Source: Desulfacinum infernum DSM 9756 | GTDB taxonomy: Bacteria > Desulfobacterota > Syntrophobacteria > Syntrophobacterales > DSM-9756 | Assembly (NCBI RefSeq): GCF_900129305.1 | Contig: NZ_FQVB01000004.1 | Location: 1 to 64,000 of the forward strand | Reading direction: 5' to 3' | DNA length: 64,000 nt | Part shown: one piece after another, positions 26,656 to 35,656 of the stretch | How the letters are laid out: every line of letters starts with the position of its first letter | Position numbering within the stretch: the stretch's first letter is position 1 | Notes under the pieces: model-generated | The model's input: only the letters and a program-made list of their open reading frames with translations | The model's database searches: none | What the model was told of the DNA's origin: nothing | Program-made: the position numbers and the translations under genes

Positions 26656-27817
26656 ACCGGGACGCCAGCCGTGCGATCCTTCGGCAGGCCTCGTCCAGAA
26701 CCTGATCGCGCTTGGCGAAACAGAACCTGGCCAGTTGGGATCCCGCCTCGTCGTGGTAGAAGGCTTCCCCCGGCACGGCGGCGACCCCCGTTTCCTGAAG
26801 GAGAAACATGGCCTTGTCCTTGGATGCGTCACCGGGCAGTCGCGAGATGTCGGCCAGCACGTAATAGGCCCCCTGAGGGACCACCGGGTCCAGGCCGGCC
26901 CGGGTGAGGGCGTCGCAGATCCGGTCCCGTTTTTCCTGGTATTCCCGCGCGATCTGCTGATAGTAGCCGGCGTCCAACTGGAGGAGGCCGCGGGCGACCC
27001 CGATCTGGAGAGGGGCGGGAGCGCACACGTAGACCAAGTCGTTGAACCAGCCGATGGGACGTGCCCATTTTCTATCGCATATACAATAGCCGATGCGCCA
27101 TCCCGTGATGCTGAAGGTCTTGGACAGGCCCGAGATGGTGATGGTGCGCTCCCCGATTCCTTCAATGGCGGCGGGGGGCACGTGGCGGCGGCCGTCGTAG
27201 ACGAAATATTCGTAGATCTCGTCTGTGAAGATGAAGAGGTCATGGCGGGTTGCAAACCGACCGATGGCTTCCAACTCCTCGCGGGTGAAGACCTTGCCGG
27301 AAGGATTGGCGGGGGTGTTCACGAGAATTCCCCTGGTCCTGGATGTGACGGCGGCTTCCAGGTCTTCTTCCGTGAAGGTCCAGCCGGGAGGATGGAGCCT
27401 TACGTAGGCTGGGCGGGCCTGGGTTGCCAGCAGGGTGCTGATGTGGTAGCCGTAGTAGGGCTCGAAGACGATGACCTCATCGCCCGGCTCCAGCAGCGCC
27501 AGGCACGCACAGTAGAAAGCCCCGGTGGTGCCCGCGCTGACGATCACTTCCCCCTCCGGGTCGACTTCCAGGCCGTTGAACTGCTTGTGCTTATGGGCGA
27601 TGGCTTCCCGAAGCTCCTGGAGGCCGTCGTAGCGGGTGTAGACATTATAGCCTTCGTCGATGGCCTGTTGCGCACCCCGGCGTACGGGCTCGGGGATTTC
27701 CAGATCGCACACCCCCTGGGACAAATTGATGCCGCCCAGCCGCTCACATTCTATGGACATGTTGCGGATTTCCGACTGCGCCACCCATTCCAGTCGGCTG
27801 CTCACCTTGAGACTCAT
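26648..27817 (-). CDS. Class I/II pyridoxal-phosphate aminotransferase
   Basis: A 389-residue fold-type I aminotransferase (AspC/kynurenine aminotransferase-like). The PLP-binding Lys lies in TISGLSKTFSITGWRIGY (about residue 234); upstream are NTPANPSGKV (substrate Asn) and FTDEIYEYFVYDG (cofactor Asp). The N-terminus (GINLSQGVCDLEIP) is typical for this group. It is transcribed against the ABC transporter genes and separates the permease/ATPase from the binding protein. Amino donor and acceptor are not decidable. Confidence 0.93.
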   Translation of the reverse strand: MSLKVSSRLEWVAQSEIRNMSIECERLGGINLSQGVCDLEIPEPVRRGAQQAIDEGYNVYTRYDGLQELREAIAHKHKQFNGLEVDPEGEVIVSAGTTGAFYCACLALLEPGDEVIVFEPYYGYHISTLLATQARPAYVRLHPPGWTFTEEDLEAAVTSRTRGILVNTPANPSGKVFTREELEAIGRFATRHDLFIFTDEIYEYFVYDGRRHVPPAAIEGIGERTITISGLSKTFSITGWRIGYCICDRKWARPIGWFNDLVYVCAPAPLQIGVARGLLQLDAGYYQQIAREYQEKRDRICDALTRAGLDPVVPQGAYYVLADISRLPGDASKDKAMFLLQETGVAAVPGEAFYHDEAGSQLARFCFAKRDQVLDEACRRIARLASRLM

Positions 27818-28120
27818 TGCTGTGCTGTCCTCGTCATGTGTTTTCGTGATCGATGATGATCAATCCGGTTTTCCAGCCGATCCAGGCGTCCGGAACGCCC
27901 GGGTTCCAGAACGAGCTAACCTATTCAGAATCGGTGCGGCCGTCAACAACCCGGTTGGGGCCGGGGATCTTTTCCGGAGGCGGATTCCGCCGGCTGGCCA
28001 TCAATTAGGAGTCGAAGGGAGATGGCCCAATGTGGTAAGATTCGTGCCCTTGTCAAGGAAATGCGGCTCCGAGAGCCGAAAATCCAGGTAGATGCTGTCG
28101 AACAATGGAAAGGAGTTGGC
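27818..28120. other. Intergenic region between divergent genes
   Basis: No gene. A short hairpin CGGCTC-CGA-GAGCCG lies at 28065-28079, upstream of the binding-protein gene. Promoters for the aminotransferase and the binding protein must lie here, but no convincing consensus was seen. Confidence 0.35.
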
Positions 28121-29086
28121 ATGATGAATCGCAAGTGGCTGATGGTGTTCGTACTGGTTTTGGCGGCGTTCGGGGTTGCCCGGGTGGCGGTGGCGGAGCC
28201 CCTCAAGATTTCCATGCCCACCTGGGTCGGCAACGGGCCGCTTTTCCTGGCTCAAGAAAAGGGCTTTTACAAGGACGAGGGGGTGGAGGTGGAACTGTCC
28301 ATCATGGACGACATCTCCATGCGGTTCGCCGCCCTTTACGCAGGGCAGTTGGACGGCATGAGCACCGCCATGGCCGCCTTCATCCTCAACGCCAAGGAGG
28401 GGGCTCCGGCCAAGGTCGTTCTCATGCTCGATGACTCCAAGGGCGGGGATGGCATCGTGGCCAACAAGGACATTCAGACCATCAAGGATCTGAAGGGCAG
28501 GAAGGTGGCTTTCAAGCAGGCCTCCATCTCGGAATGGTTCCTGGGCTATCTGCTGCGCCGCGACGGCCTCACCATGTCGGATATTCAAGTCGTCAACATG
28601 GAACCGGGCGCCGCAGGCACAGCCTTCATTGCGGGCAAGGTGGATGCGGCGGTGACATGGGAGCCCTATCTGACCAAGGGCAAGCAGGCCCCGCATGGGC
28701 ATCTGCTCATCGACACCTCCCAGACTCCCGGACTCATTTCGGACGTACTCATCTTTTCGGACAAGGTCGTCCGCGAACGGAAAGACGATGTCCAGAAGGT
28801 ATGCCGTGCCGTGGCCCGCGCGGTGGACTACTGGAAGGAGCATCCCGAAGAGGCCAACGCATTGATGGCACAGGCCATCGGCGGGTGGCTGAAGGATCCC
28901 CAGGCTTTTGCGGAAACCCTGCAGGGCATTCAGTACTACGATCGCGAGATGAACAAGGCGTCCTTCCCCGAGAAGGTGGAAAAGATGATCGCCGATCGGA
29001 TCGCGGTGTGGAGGGAATTGGGCAAACTCGGCTGGGAACCCAAGGCTCAGGACATGTATGACGCATCCTTCGCCGCGGGCCTCTAG
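28121..29086 (+). CDS. ABC transporter substrate-binding protein (NMT1/SsuA-like)
   Basis: A 321-residue periplasmic protein with a Sec signal peptide (MMNRKWLMVFVLVLAAFG..AVAEP). The family pattern is visible: WVGNGPLFLAQEKGFYKDEGVEV, DLKGRKVAFKQAS and KVDAAVTWEPY. It is the missing component of the permease/ATPase pair at 24807-26494, from which it is separated by a gene on the other strand. I use the ATG at 28121 after GGAAAGGAG; an earlier in-frame ATG at 28022 would spoil the signal peptide. Ligand unknown. Confidence 0.92.
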   Translation: MMNRKWLMVFVLVLAAFGVARVAVAEPLKISMPTWVGNGPLFLAQEKGFYKDEGVEVELSIMDDISMRFAALYAGQLDGMSTAMAAFILNAKEGAPAKVVLMLDDSKGGDGIVANKDIQTIKDLKGRKVAFKQASISEWFLGYLLRRDGLTMSDIQVVNMEPGAAGTAFIAGKVDAAVTWEPYLTKGKQAPHGHLLIDTSQTPGLISDVLIFSDKVVRERKDDVQKVCRAVARAVDYWKEHPEEANALMAQAIGGWLKDPQAFAETLQGIQYYDREMNKASFPEKVEKMIADRIAVWRELGKLGWEPKAQDMYDASFAAGL

Positions 29087-29139
29087 CGGCGGTCGATACG
29101 GGGTTTCGCCTGAAAGGGGGGCAACCGATTCTTGGAGTC

Positions 29140-29181
29140 TCGGACAGGTTTGCTGAAGCCTGTCCGAGAACAGGCTTCAGC
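29140..29181. repeat. Two overlapping, mutually exclusive stem-loops
   Basis: TCGGACAGG (29140-29148) pairs with CCTGTCCGA (29159-29167), while GCTGAAGCCTG (29152-29162) pairs perfectly with CAGGCTTCAGC (29171-29181). The two hairpins share bases and cannot form together. They lie about 55 bp downstream of the binding-protein gene. Confidence 0.6.
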
Positions 29182-29208
29182 CGGCAACCAGCGACGGAAT
29201 TGCCCCTC

Positions 29209-29337
29209 CTTCGTAGCCGCGGGGCTTCAGCCCCGCGGGAAGAGGGCTTCGCAACTCCATGAGTCCATGGTCAGTGCTTGAAAGTCCGCCCGTTGTCGGG
29301 AAATGCTTTCCGCAGCCCTGAAGGGCTGCACTACGTA
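29209..29337 (+). repeat. Composite REP-like element, copy 1
   Basis: Two palindromic units face each other: CCGCGGGGC-TTCA-GCCCCGCGG (29217-29238), preceded by TTCGTAG, and CCGCAGCCC-TGA-AGGGCTGC, followed by a reversed CGTAG (about 29307-29333). The same two units, in the same relative arrangement but inverted as a whole, occur at 43812-43942. Confidence 0.65.
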
Positions 29338-29371
29338 AAAGGGGCCATCTCGGCGTTTTCGGAAAGGCGGC

Positions 29372-30493
29372 CTAGGTTTCGGCAAGGGGCCGGGTGGCCC
29401 GTACCCTTTCCTTGGCCAGGGAGAGGGCCGCTTGGCGCGGAGTCGTGCCCCGATCCAAGGCCGACTGAAGAACCCGGGTCGTGTTCGCTGTGATTTTTTC
29501 CTCCACCAACGGAAAGACCTCTTCCTTGCCTCCTCCCTTCCACTCCACGTAGGAACTGATCACTCCGCCCGCGTTGGCCACGAAATCGGGAATCACGGTG
29601 ATCCCCGTCTCGCGGCACAGTTCCTCGGCATCCAGGGTGAGGGGAATGTTGCTCCCTTGGACAAGAAGGCGGCAACTCAGGTGGCGCACATCCCCGGCCT
29701 GGATGACGTGGGGCCTGGCGGCGGTGATGAGGATGTCCGCCTCCGCCGTGAAGACGTTCTCGCAGGGGCCCACCTGGCACACGGGGCGGCCCGCGGACGC
29801 GTAGGCCGTCACCGAGCCCGTTTCGTCCTTGACCGAGGACAGGACGGAAAAATCGATCCCCGCCCGGCTGGAAACGGTTCCCGTGCTGTCGGATACGGAA
29901 ACCAGGGTGGCGCCGGCTTCCACCAGAAACCGGGCGGCAAAGCGGCCCACGTTGCCGAATCCCTCCACGGCGAAGGTGGTCCGGGAAAGATCCCATCCCA
30001 GAAAGGGGACGGCGGCTCGGACGGCATGAAACACCCCGTAACCGGTGCTTCCCAGTTCGTGCGGAAGGCCGCCCAAGTCTTCGGGCTTGCCGGTGCAGGC
30101 GGACCGGTCGCCGTTGGCCTCGGCGAACCAGGCCATTTCCTGCTCCCCCATGTACATGTCCGGCGCGGCGATGTAGAGGGAAGGGCAGAGGGGGCGAAGG
30201 GCCTTGGCGAAGCTTTCCACCAAGGCCTTCTTCTTGGCCGGCCCCATGGCCTTGGTGTCCGCCTTGATTCCGGCCTTGCCGCCCCCGAAAGGAAGTTCCG
30301 CCAGGGCGCACTTCCAGGTCATGGTGCGCGCCAGCTCCATCACTTCCCGCATGCCCACCGTGGCGGTCATGCGAATCCCCCCTTTGCCGGGGCCCAGCGC
30401 GGTGTTGTCGATCACCACGACGCCGCGCATGCCCACCCGGGGGTCATAGACGCTCAGGATCTTTTCCGGACCGAACTCGTCGTAGACCAGCAT
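29372..30493 (-). CDS. Glu/Leu/Phe/Val dehydrogenase
   Basis: A 373-residue amino-acid dehydrogenase performing reversible oxidative deamination to the 2-oxoacid. The substrate motif with the catalytic Lys (LPFGGGKAGIKAD) is at about residue 70; the Rossmann motif is VEGFGNVG (about residue 175) and the cofactor/substrate region NAGGVISSYVEW is near 315. The chain is shorter than hexameric GdhA and nearer to leucine/phenylalanine dehydrogenases, so the substrate may be a branched-chain or aromatic amino acid. Close to an unrelated 141-residue gene on the same strand. Confidence 0.88.
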   Translation of the reverse strand: MLVYDEFGPEKILSVYDPRVGMRGVVVIDNTALGPGKGGIRMTATVGMREVMELARTMTWKCALAELPFGGGKAGIKADTKAMGPAKKKALVESFAKALRPLCPSLYIAAPDMYMGEQEMAWFAEANGDRSACTGKPEDLGGLPHELGSTGYGVFHAVRAAVPFLGWDLSRTTFAVEGFGNVGRFAARFLVEAGATLVSVSDSTGTVSSRAGIDFSVLSSVKDETGSVTAYASAGRPVCQVGPCENVFTAEADILITAARPHVIQAGDVRHLSCRLLVQGSNIPLTLDAEELCRETGITVIPDFVANAGGVISSYVEWKGGGKEEVFPLVEEKITANTTRVLQSALDRGTTPRQAALSLAKERVRATRPLAET

Positions 30494-30509
30494 GGAGGAA
30501 CCTTTCTTC

Positions 30510-30935
30510 CTATCGTTCGGGGAATTTGATCACAAGTCTCTCGCCGCCGTCGTCCTTCTTGACCTTGATCTTCAGCTCCAGGCTGCTGTCCCGAATACCG
30601 AGAGCCAAGCGGGAAGACCCTTCCGATTCCTCCATGCCCACGATGTGTTTCGCCGCATCCAGGATCTTGGCCCCCACCTCCGATCCGGGGGATCTCAGGG
30701 GGGCTTCCCTGTACTTGGCTCGAACGTCCACGCCGCCCTCCGGGCGTCGCGACAGCTCGATCTTCTTGGCATTGGCCGTTACGCCGTGAAGAACGGCCAG
30801 AGCCAGCCACTTGAGCGCCGCCTCGTCCTTGTCCGCTTCAGCGGCCACGGTGGCCATTTCGGCCAGGGGGTCCGTTGTGGCGAAACAATCGCAGAGCTCC
30901 TGAATCTTCTGGTGCAGGTTTCTCTTGTCTTTCAT
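30510..30935 (-). CDS. Conserved-looking hypothetical protein
   Basis: A 141-residue soluble protein starting at the ATG 30935 after AAGGAGG. It is helical in the first half (MKDKRNLHQKIQELCDCF, DKDEAALKWLALAVLHGVTANAKKI) and beta-rich in the second, ending in GGERLVIKFPER. No family was recognised. It lies 16 bp upstream of the amino-acid dehydrogenase on the same strand and is probably cotranscribed with it. Confidence 0.7.
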   Translation of the reverse strand: MKDKRNLHQKIQELCDCFATTDPLAEMATVAAEADKDEAALKWLALAVLHGVTANAKKIELSRRPEGGVDVRAKYREAPLRSPGSEVGAKILDAAKHIVGMEESEGSSRLALGIRDSSLELKIKVKKDDGGERLVIKFPER

Positions 30936-31178
30936 GGCGTGCCTCCTTTGCTCGAGGACCCGATAGGTTCGTACGGCTTTACAGTAAGTCTTCGGATGCC
31001 ACAGGCAAGGAGGCGCCGGTCGATGGTAAGGTCGATCCAACCGACGAGGCGGCCGATATGGTCGATGGCCATTGCGGGCATTCAAGAGGAGGGGAGGGTC
31101 ATCGTTCCAGGGGCAATTTGAGTGGGCCGAGTGGATTTGTGCGACGGCCATGTTAGACTTCTTCCAGGAGGCCGAGCC

Positions 31179-31841
31179 ATGGGCACGTCGCACAATCATC
31201 TTTCAGCAGGCGGGCGGCCGCCGTGTCCCGATCATTTCTGTTCGTGCTACGGAAGCGAACGGGAACGCGGAAGCTACCTTCGCGCTTTTGTGCGCGAGGG
31301 GCTTCGGGGCGGCGAGCGGATTGTTTGTATTGTGCCGGAGGACCCCCACCGCCTGCGGGACTTCTGCCTGGGGCCCTTGCCGGAAGGAGCGCTGTCGGCT
31401 CCTCCCACGGAGCAGGCGGAGTTCCTGCGCCCCGAAAGCGTCTTCATGCAAGAAGACGTTTTCAGCGCCGATCAGGCGCTCTACCAGTTGGAATCCTGCA
31501 TCCGGCAGGCGCAGGACTTGGGCTTTCGGGGCTTGCGGGTGCTCTTCGACGGGGGGTGGCTCCGGGCCAATCCCCTGGGGATTCACCAGGTGGTGGAATA
31601 CGAAAGCCGGGTGAACGCCGTCATCCGCAGCCTTCCCTGCCGTGTCCTGTGTCTCTATCCCCGGCGGGTGCTGTCCCGAAGCTTTCTGGTCTACGTGCTT
31701 CTCGCCCATCCCTACCTGCTTCGAGGCGACCGGCTCTTTTTCAATCCCTGCCACGGCGACTACGACCTGCTCATGACGGCCGCCACGGCCAAGGATGTGT
31801 ACTCCAAGATCCTCAAACGCCTCCAGGCAGTGCCTCGTTAG
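31179..31841 (+). CDS. MEDS-domain (DcmR-like sensory) protein
   Basis: A 220-residue protein consisting of one MEDS domain, the ligand-sensing module first named in methanogen and methylotroph regulators. Recognisable segments are the beginning DHFCSCYGSERERGSYLRAFVREGL followed by GERIVCIV, and the C-terminal CRVLCLYPRRVLSRSF and HPYLL. There is no attached kinase or DNA-binding domain. The ATG at 31179 follows AGGAGG; a GTG-started longer form from 31122 is less likely. It probably senses a small molecule and works through a partner not visible here. Confidence 0.8.
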   Translation: MGTSHNHLSAGGRPPCPDHFCSCYGSERERGSYLRAFVREGLRGGERIVCIVPEDPHRLRDFCLGPLPEGALSAPPTEQAEFLRPESVFMQEDVFSADQALYQLESCIRQAQDLGFRGLRVLFDGGWLRANPLGIHQVVEYESRVNAVIRSLPCRVLCLYPRRVLSRSFLVYVLLAHPYLLRGDRLFFNPCHGDYDLLMTAATAKDVYSKILKRLQAVPR

Positions 31842-31946
31842 CGCTCTTCCGGCGGCCGCCGGGAGGCTTTGTCTCGGCGGCAGGGCGGATGCCAAGCAGG
31901 ACCCGCGTTTGGGCCGAAAGCCGCCGTGCGTTATGAACGGACGGCC

Positions 31947-32520
31947 TCACACAATGGGCCTGCCGTCGGGCCGGTAGCCAAAGGGCTGTTTTTCCAGTTT
32001 CATCCTGCCATCCGCACCCTTATAGATGTTGATCCAGGCCCGCCAGTTTTGGTCATCCATTTCGGGATAGTCAGCCGGTAATGGCTCAGGCGACTTTCCG
32101 TGGGGAATGGCGCGGCGCGCAGTTTCATCTCGGCACTGAGGGTCATGTTTTTCGTCTTATGCGCCAGCCGGAGTTCATGCAGGTCCTTGGCGATCAGCAT
32201 GGGGACATGATGATCCCGAAGTTCTTCCACGTAGGCCAAAGCCGCCTGCAGAATGGCTCCCCGTTTGATATAGAGGGCGAAGTTGGGTATCAGGATGCCC
32301 TGCAGGGTTTGCGTGACCCAACCCGGGCTTAAACCGGATTCTCTTTTCACGGGGCGCCAGAATTTCATTCTTGATCTCGTCCAACGTCTCCTCGGAAACT
32401 TTTTGAAAGACGGCTCTCTTTGTAAAGTCGGCCGCTTCCTTACCGGCAACGGCGCCTTGAACAGCGGAGCCCGCCAATGCCGAACGGATCTGTGTGTAGA
32501 TGCCGCCGGACATGTGGGTT
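31947..32520 (-). pseudogene. C-terminal remnant of a fumarate reductase/SdhA-like flavoprotein
   Basis: Family-like sequence can be followed on the minus strand in three frames: GKEAADFTKRAVF..VSEETLDEIKNEILAP (about 32513-32370), then GWVTQTLQGILIPNFALYIKRG..AYVEELRDHHVP..DLHELRLAHKTKNMTLSAEMKLRA (about 32330-32110), then DYPEMDDQNWRAWINIYKGADG and a stop at 31947-31949. This is the capping/C-terminal domain of FAD-dependent fumarate reductase-type proteins. The N-terminal FAD domain is missing and at least two frameshifts are present, so the gene is dead. Confidence 0.75.
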
Positions 32521-32651
32521 CCCGCGGCGGCTTGCCATGCCCTGCGGGAGTCCTTCTTTCTCCTTCCTTTGGGCGTGTTCGACTGAATTCTTTCGGCACA
32601 TAGGGTCCGCCTGAAATAAGGAAGGAGGCGGTGGTCGAGGGTGTTGTGGAC

Positions 32652-33344
32652 TCAACCGGCGAGCCGGTCGAGGAGGCGTTCCAGGATGCCCTGGGCCTGT
32701 GGAAGATACCGGGCCGTGAGCTCGCGGATGGTATCGGGGTACTGCATGAAAGGCCCTTGGCGAATTTCGTGGGCGCAGTTTTCCAGGAGGAGGTCCACGC
32801 TCTCGGTCGTGCTCTCCAGGTGAAACTGAAGGCCCACGACGCGATCGTCCCAGCAGAAGGCCTGGCTTTCGCACGCTTGGTTGCGGGCGATGTGAAGCGC
32901 TTGGGCGGGGATGTGGAACGTGTCCCCGTGCCAATGGAAGGCATGGAAGCGGGCCGGAAAGTCGGCAAAGAGGGCGGAAGACGACGCCTGTTCGATGAGT
33001 TCCACCGGAAACCACCCGATCTCCCTGTGTTCTCCCCGGTAGACCGGGGAGCCCAGGGCGTCGGCCAGAAGCTGGGCGCCGAGACAGACCCCGAGTACCG
33101 TCTTTCCGCCGTCCAGGGCCTTTTGGATGAACAGCCTCTCCTGGGGCAGCCAGGGATGGAGATCGTCGTCGTAGATGTTCATGGGCCCGCCCATGAGGAC
33201 GAGGAAATCGAAGGCTCCCATGTCGGGAAGCGGCATCCCGTCATAGAGCCTCGTGATGTGGACCGGGTATCCCTTGGCAGCCGCCCATCGTCCGATGTGG
33301 GCCGGGCCTTCGAACGGAACGTGCTGGAACACTTGGATGCGCAT
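32652..33344 (-). CDS. Class I glutamine amidotransferase-like protein
   Basis: A 230-residue GATase1 protein. The nucleophile Cys lies in LGVCLGAQLLADALG (about residue 87) and the His/Glu pair in VVGLQFHLEST (about residue 175), so the triad is complete. It resembles stand-alone GMP synthase-like amidotransferases. The start at 33344 (MRIQVFQHVPFEG) is typical. It lies about 100 bp downstream of cooS on the same strand, possibly by read-through. Acceptor substrate unknown. Confidence 0.9.
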   Translation of the reverse strand: MRIQVFQHVPFEGPAHIGRWAAAKGYPVHITRLYDGMPLPDMGAFDFLVLMGGPMNIYDDDLHPWLPQERLFIQKALDGGKTVLGVCLGAQLLADALGSPVYRGEHREIGWFPVELIEQASSSALFADFPARFHAFHWHGDTFHIPAQALHIARNQACESQAFCWDDRVVGLQFHLESTTESVDLLLENCAHEIRQGPFMQYPDTIRELTARYLPQAQGILERLLDRLAG

Positions 33345-33453
33345 GTTCGTGCCTCACTCAATCTCTACATGGTCCCCGTTGCCGGGCATTGTCGCAACGG
33401 GTGGTCCGGGTTCCGAAAAGGGAGCCCCCGTTCGGCGCGGGGGCTGCATGCGG

Positions 33454-35358
33454 TTACAAACCGAGTTTCCTGCGGTTCTTTTCTATCTGGGCCAGAAGGG
33501 CGTCCGCGGCCTCCCGGGGGTCGGGGTTCACGTTGAGAAGCCCGCCGGTCACTTCCGTCAGTTCCTCCGTGAGCAGCTTCACCAGGTTGGGCGCGCCCGT
33601 CACGTTGGGGATGGGGTTCACATACGTGTAAAGGCCGAAGGCCAAAGCGAAGATGGCATCGATGGTGGCCTTCTGCTCCATGTACTCGGGGGCCACGGCC
33701 ACCACGGGCAAATCGGGAATGGCCACGCCGCCGAGCGCCGCCGAGACCGCCGCCACCAGGTCTGCGCACCGGCCTGTGTCGGTGCAGGTGCCGTAACTGA
33801 GAACCGGAGGGGTTCCCAGAGCCTCACACACGGATTGGAGTCCCGGCCCCGCCAGGTCCTTGGCTTCCGGAAGGCACAGGCCCGCCACCTGGAGCGCCGC
33901 GTTGCCGCAGCCCATGGAGAGCACCAGGATGTCGCGCTGGATGAGTTCCTTGGCCATGCGCACACTGTGCACGTCCTGGCCGGTATCCCGCAGGGTGGTG
34001 CAGGAGACGAACCCGGCCACCCCGCGGATGGCGCCCTTCTTGATGGCGTCCAAAAGCGGATCCAGGCTGCCTCCCAGGGCGTCCAGGATGCTTTCCGTGG
34101 AAAAGCCCACCACGGCCTCGCCCGTTCGAAGTCCGGTGACGGGTTCCACGTTCTTGCGGCGTTCGGGGAAATTGGCGATGGCGATCTCCAGGAGCTTCGC
34201 CGCCTGTTCCTTGGCCTTTTCCGGTACATAGTCCAAGCGTTCGCTCACCCCTTCAAAGGCCACCAGGTCGCTCACGGGGATGAGCTTGAAACGGTATTTT
34301 TGCGCATAGAGCGGATCGATGGGCATGGAGCAGTTCATGTCGCAGGCGAAAAGATCGACGCAGCCGCTGGCCAGCACCGCCTCCTGCATGATCCAGTTGC
34401 CCGTGAATCCGTAGAAGGCGTCGTCCATTTCCCAGCGCTGGATCATTTCCTGGCCGGTTTCGATGGAAGCGATCACCCGGAGGCCCTTGGCGCCGGCGGC
34501 CCGGGCCTTTTCCTGCCACCGGGGATCCCGGGCGAGCTGGACCATGGCAAAGCCCAGGAAGGGTTCATGGCCGTTGGGGACCACGTTCACATAATCGGGG
34601 TCCAAGACGCCCAGATCCACGCGCATGCGATGGGGACGGGGGATGCCGAACAGAATGTCCTGGCAATATTCGTTGATGATCTGGCTCTGGTAGGCCATGG
34701 CGATGCCCATGCGCATGGCCTTGAGCGCAAGGCTCACGTAGTAGCCGTCCACGTTGGTGAGGCACGAACTGGTGGCCCGAAGCATCTCGCCGTAGACGCC
34801 TCCGGGAAAGATGCCCAGCTGCTTCCAGCGCTCCTTCCGGTCGGCAGGGGCGAGGCGCTCGACGATCAGGCTGGGCTCATGGGCTGGCCGTTGAAAGTCG
34901 GCCTGGGCGAAGTCGCAAAGCCGAAGGGCCACATCCTCCGTGGATCCGGAGGTGTCCAGCCCCAGACGGGAGGCGAAGCTCAAAAGCTTTTTCGGTTCGG
35001 CGATCCCAAATGGGGTCTTTCCTTCCACGGTGGCCCGGAGGGTGCGCAGGGTCTGTTCCGTGTGGTAGTGGTACGTGGAGGTCCCCATGACGTTTCGGAG
35101 AACCATCATGCGCATGGCCATGCCGTCGGCCTTGATCCCGCACACGCCGCGCTTGTCCTTTTCGGCGTCCGCCCGGCACGGCCCGTTGGAACACAGATCG
35201 CACCGCACGCCGCCCATGCAGAAGGGACAGCGCTTGTCCGGGTCGTTTCCCAGTCCTTGGGCCGCGAAGCGGTCCCAAATGTTGGTCATGCCGTCGGCGC
35301 GGATGCGCTCCACCATCTTTTGAACCGACGCGTGATAGGACAATCGTTCCTTTTCCAT
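33454..35358 (-). CDS. cooS: Anaerobic carbon-monoxide dehydrogenase, catalytic subunit
   Basis: A 634-residue Ni-Fe enzyme that oxidises CO to CO2 or the reverse. The N-terminal Cys series for the D and B clusters is visible (CPFCMGGVRCDLCSNGPC, about residues 39-56). His-rich GTSTYHYHTEQTLR and later Cys segments (DLFACDMNCSM, GCGNAALQVAGLC, SYGTCTDTGRC) fit the C-cluster environment. I choose the ATG at 35358, six bases after GGAGG; one at 35364 abuts it. Length is normal for monofunctional CooS. No cooC, cooF or acetyl-CoA synthase gene is adjacent in the window, so its electron partner is unknown. A palindrome shared with the divergent tetR operon lies 60 bp upstream. Confidence 0.96.
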   Translation of the reverse strand: MEKERLSYHASVQKMVERIRADGMTNIWDRFAAQGLGNDPDKRCPFCMGGVRCDLCSNGPCRADAEKDKRGVCGIKADGMAMRMMVLRNVMGTSTYHYHTEQTLRTLRATVEGKTPFGIAEPKKLLSFASRLGLDTSGSTEDVALRLCDFAQADFQRPAHEPSLIVERLAPADRKERWKQLGIFPGGVYGEMLRATSSCLTNVDGYYVSLALKAMRMGIAMAYQSQIINEYCQDILFGIPRPHRMRVDLGVLDPDYVNVVPNGHEPFLGFAMVQLARDPRWQEKARAAGAKGLRVIASIETGQEMIQRWEMDDAFYGFTGNWIMQEAVLASGCVDLFACDMNCSMPIDPLYAQKYRFKLIPVSDLVAFEGVSERLDYVPEKAKEQAAKLLEIAIANFPERRKNVEPVTGLRTGEAVVGFSTESILDALGGSLDPLLDAIKKGAIRGVAGFVSCTTLRDTGQDVHSVRMAKELIQRDILVLSMGCGNAALQVAGLCLPEAKDLAGPGLQSVCEALGTPPVLSYGTCTDTGRCADLVAAVSAALGGVAIPDLPVVAVAPEYMEQKATIDAIFALAFGLYTYVNPIPNVTGAPNLVKLLTEELTEVTGGLLNVNPDPREAADALLAQIEKNRRKLGL

Positions 35359-35417
35359 GGTCATCCTCCGTGCTATGTAAGCAGGTAACAAAGGGGGCTC
35401 CGAGAGCCTTTCCGTAT

Positions 35418-35433
35418 GTGAAACCCTATTCAC
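35418..35433. promoter_or_regulatory. Palindrome GTGAA-N6-TTCAC upstream of cooS
   Basis: A perfect 5+5 inverted repeat (GTGAA-ACCCTA-TTCAC) 60 bp before the cooS start. The same half-sites with the same 6-bp spacing overlap the promoter of the neighbouring tetR gene (35655-35670), so this is very probably a binding site of that regulator. Confidence 0.65.
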
Positions 35434-35627
35434 TATGGGATCCGAGGTGCGGGGGTAAGTCAAGAGAAAAGACGCTCATGATGAGAGCGCCGGGGGGCTT
35501 CCCGCGAACCCACATCACGGAACTTCTCGGCAACGAAGGATGAAAGGCCGCTGGTGGGGCGAGTTGTTGTTCGCCCCTGTGCGGGTGCAGGGGCGGTGAA
35601 GGATCGGGCTCCGGATGAAATTCTCCT

Positions 35628-35656
35628 TTGACAGAATGGAAGAGCTTGTCTAAAGT
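35628..35656 (+). promoter_or_regulatory. Sigma-70-type promoter of tetR-nrfH-hao operon
   Basis: A consensus -35 box TTGACA (35628-35633) and a -10 box TAAAGT (35651-35656) are 17 bp apart. The -10 box overlaps the palindrome 35655-35670, so a bound repressor would block initiation. Confidence 0.7.

Noticed and set aside
29140-29340. Possible CRISPR array
   Set aside because: The repeats are palindromic units of two kinds without equal spacers and no cas genes are near.
33253-35388. 711-codon plus-strand open frame
   Set aside because: Shadow of cooS.
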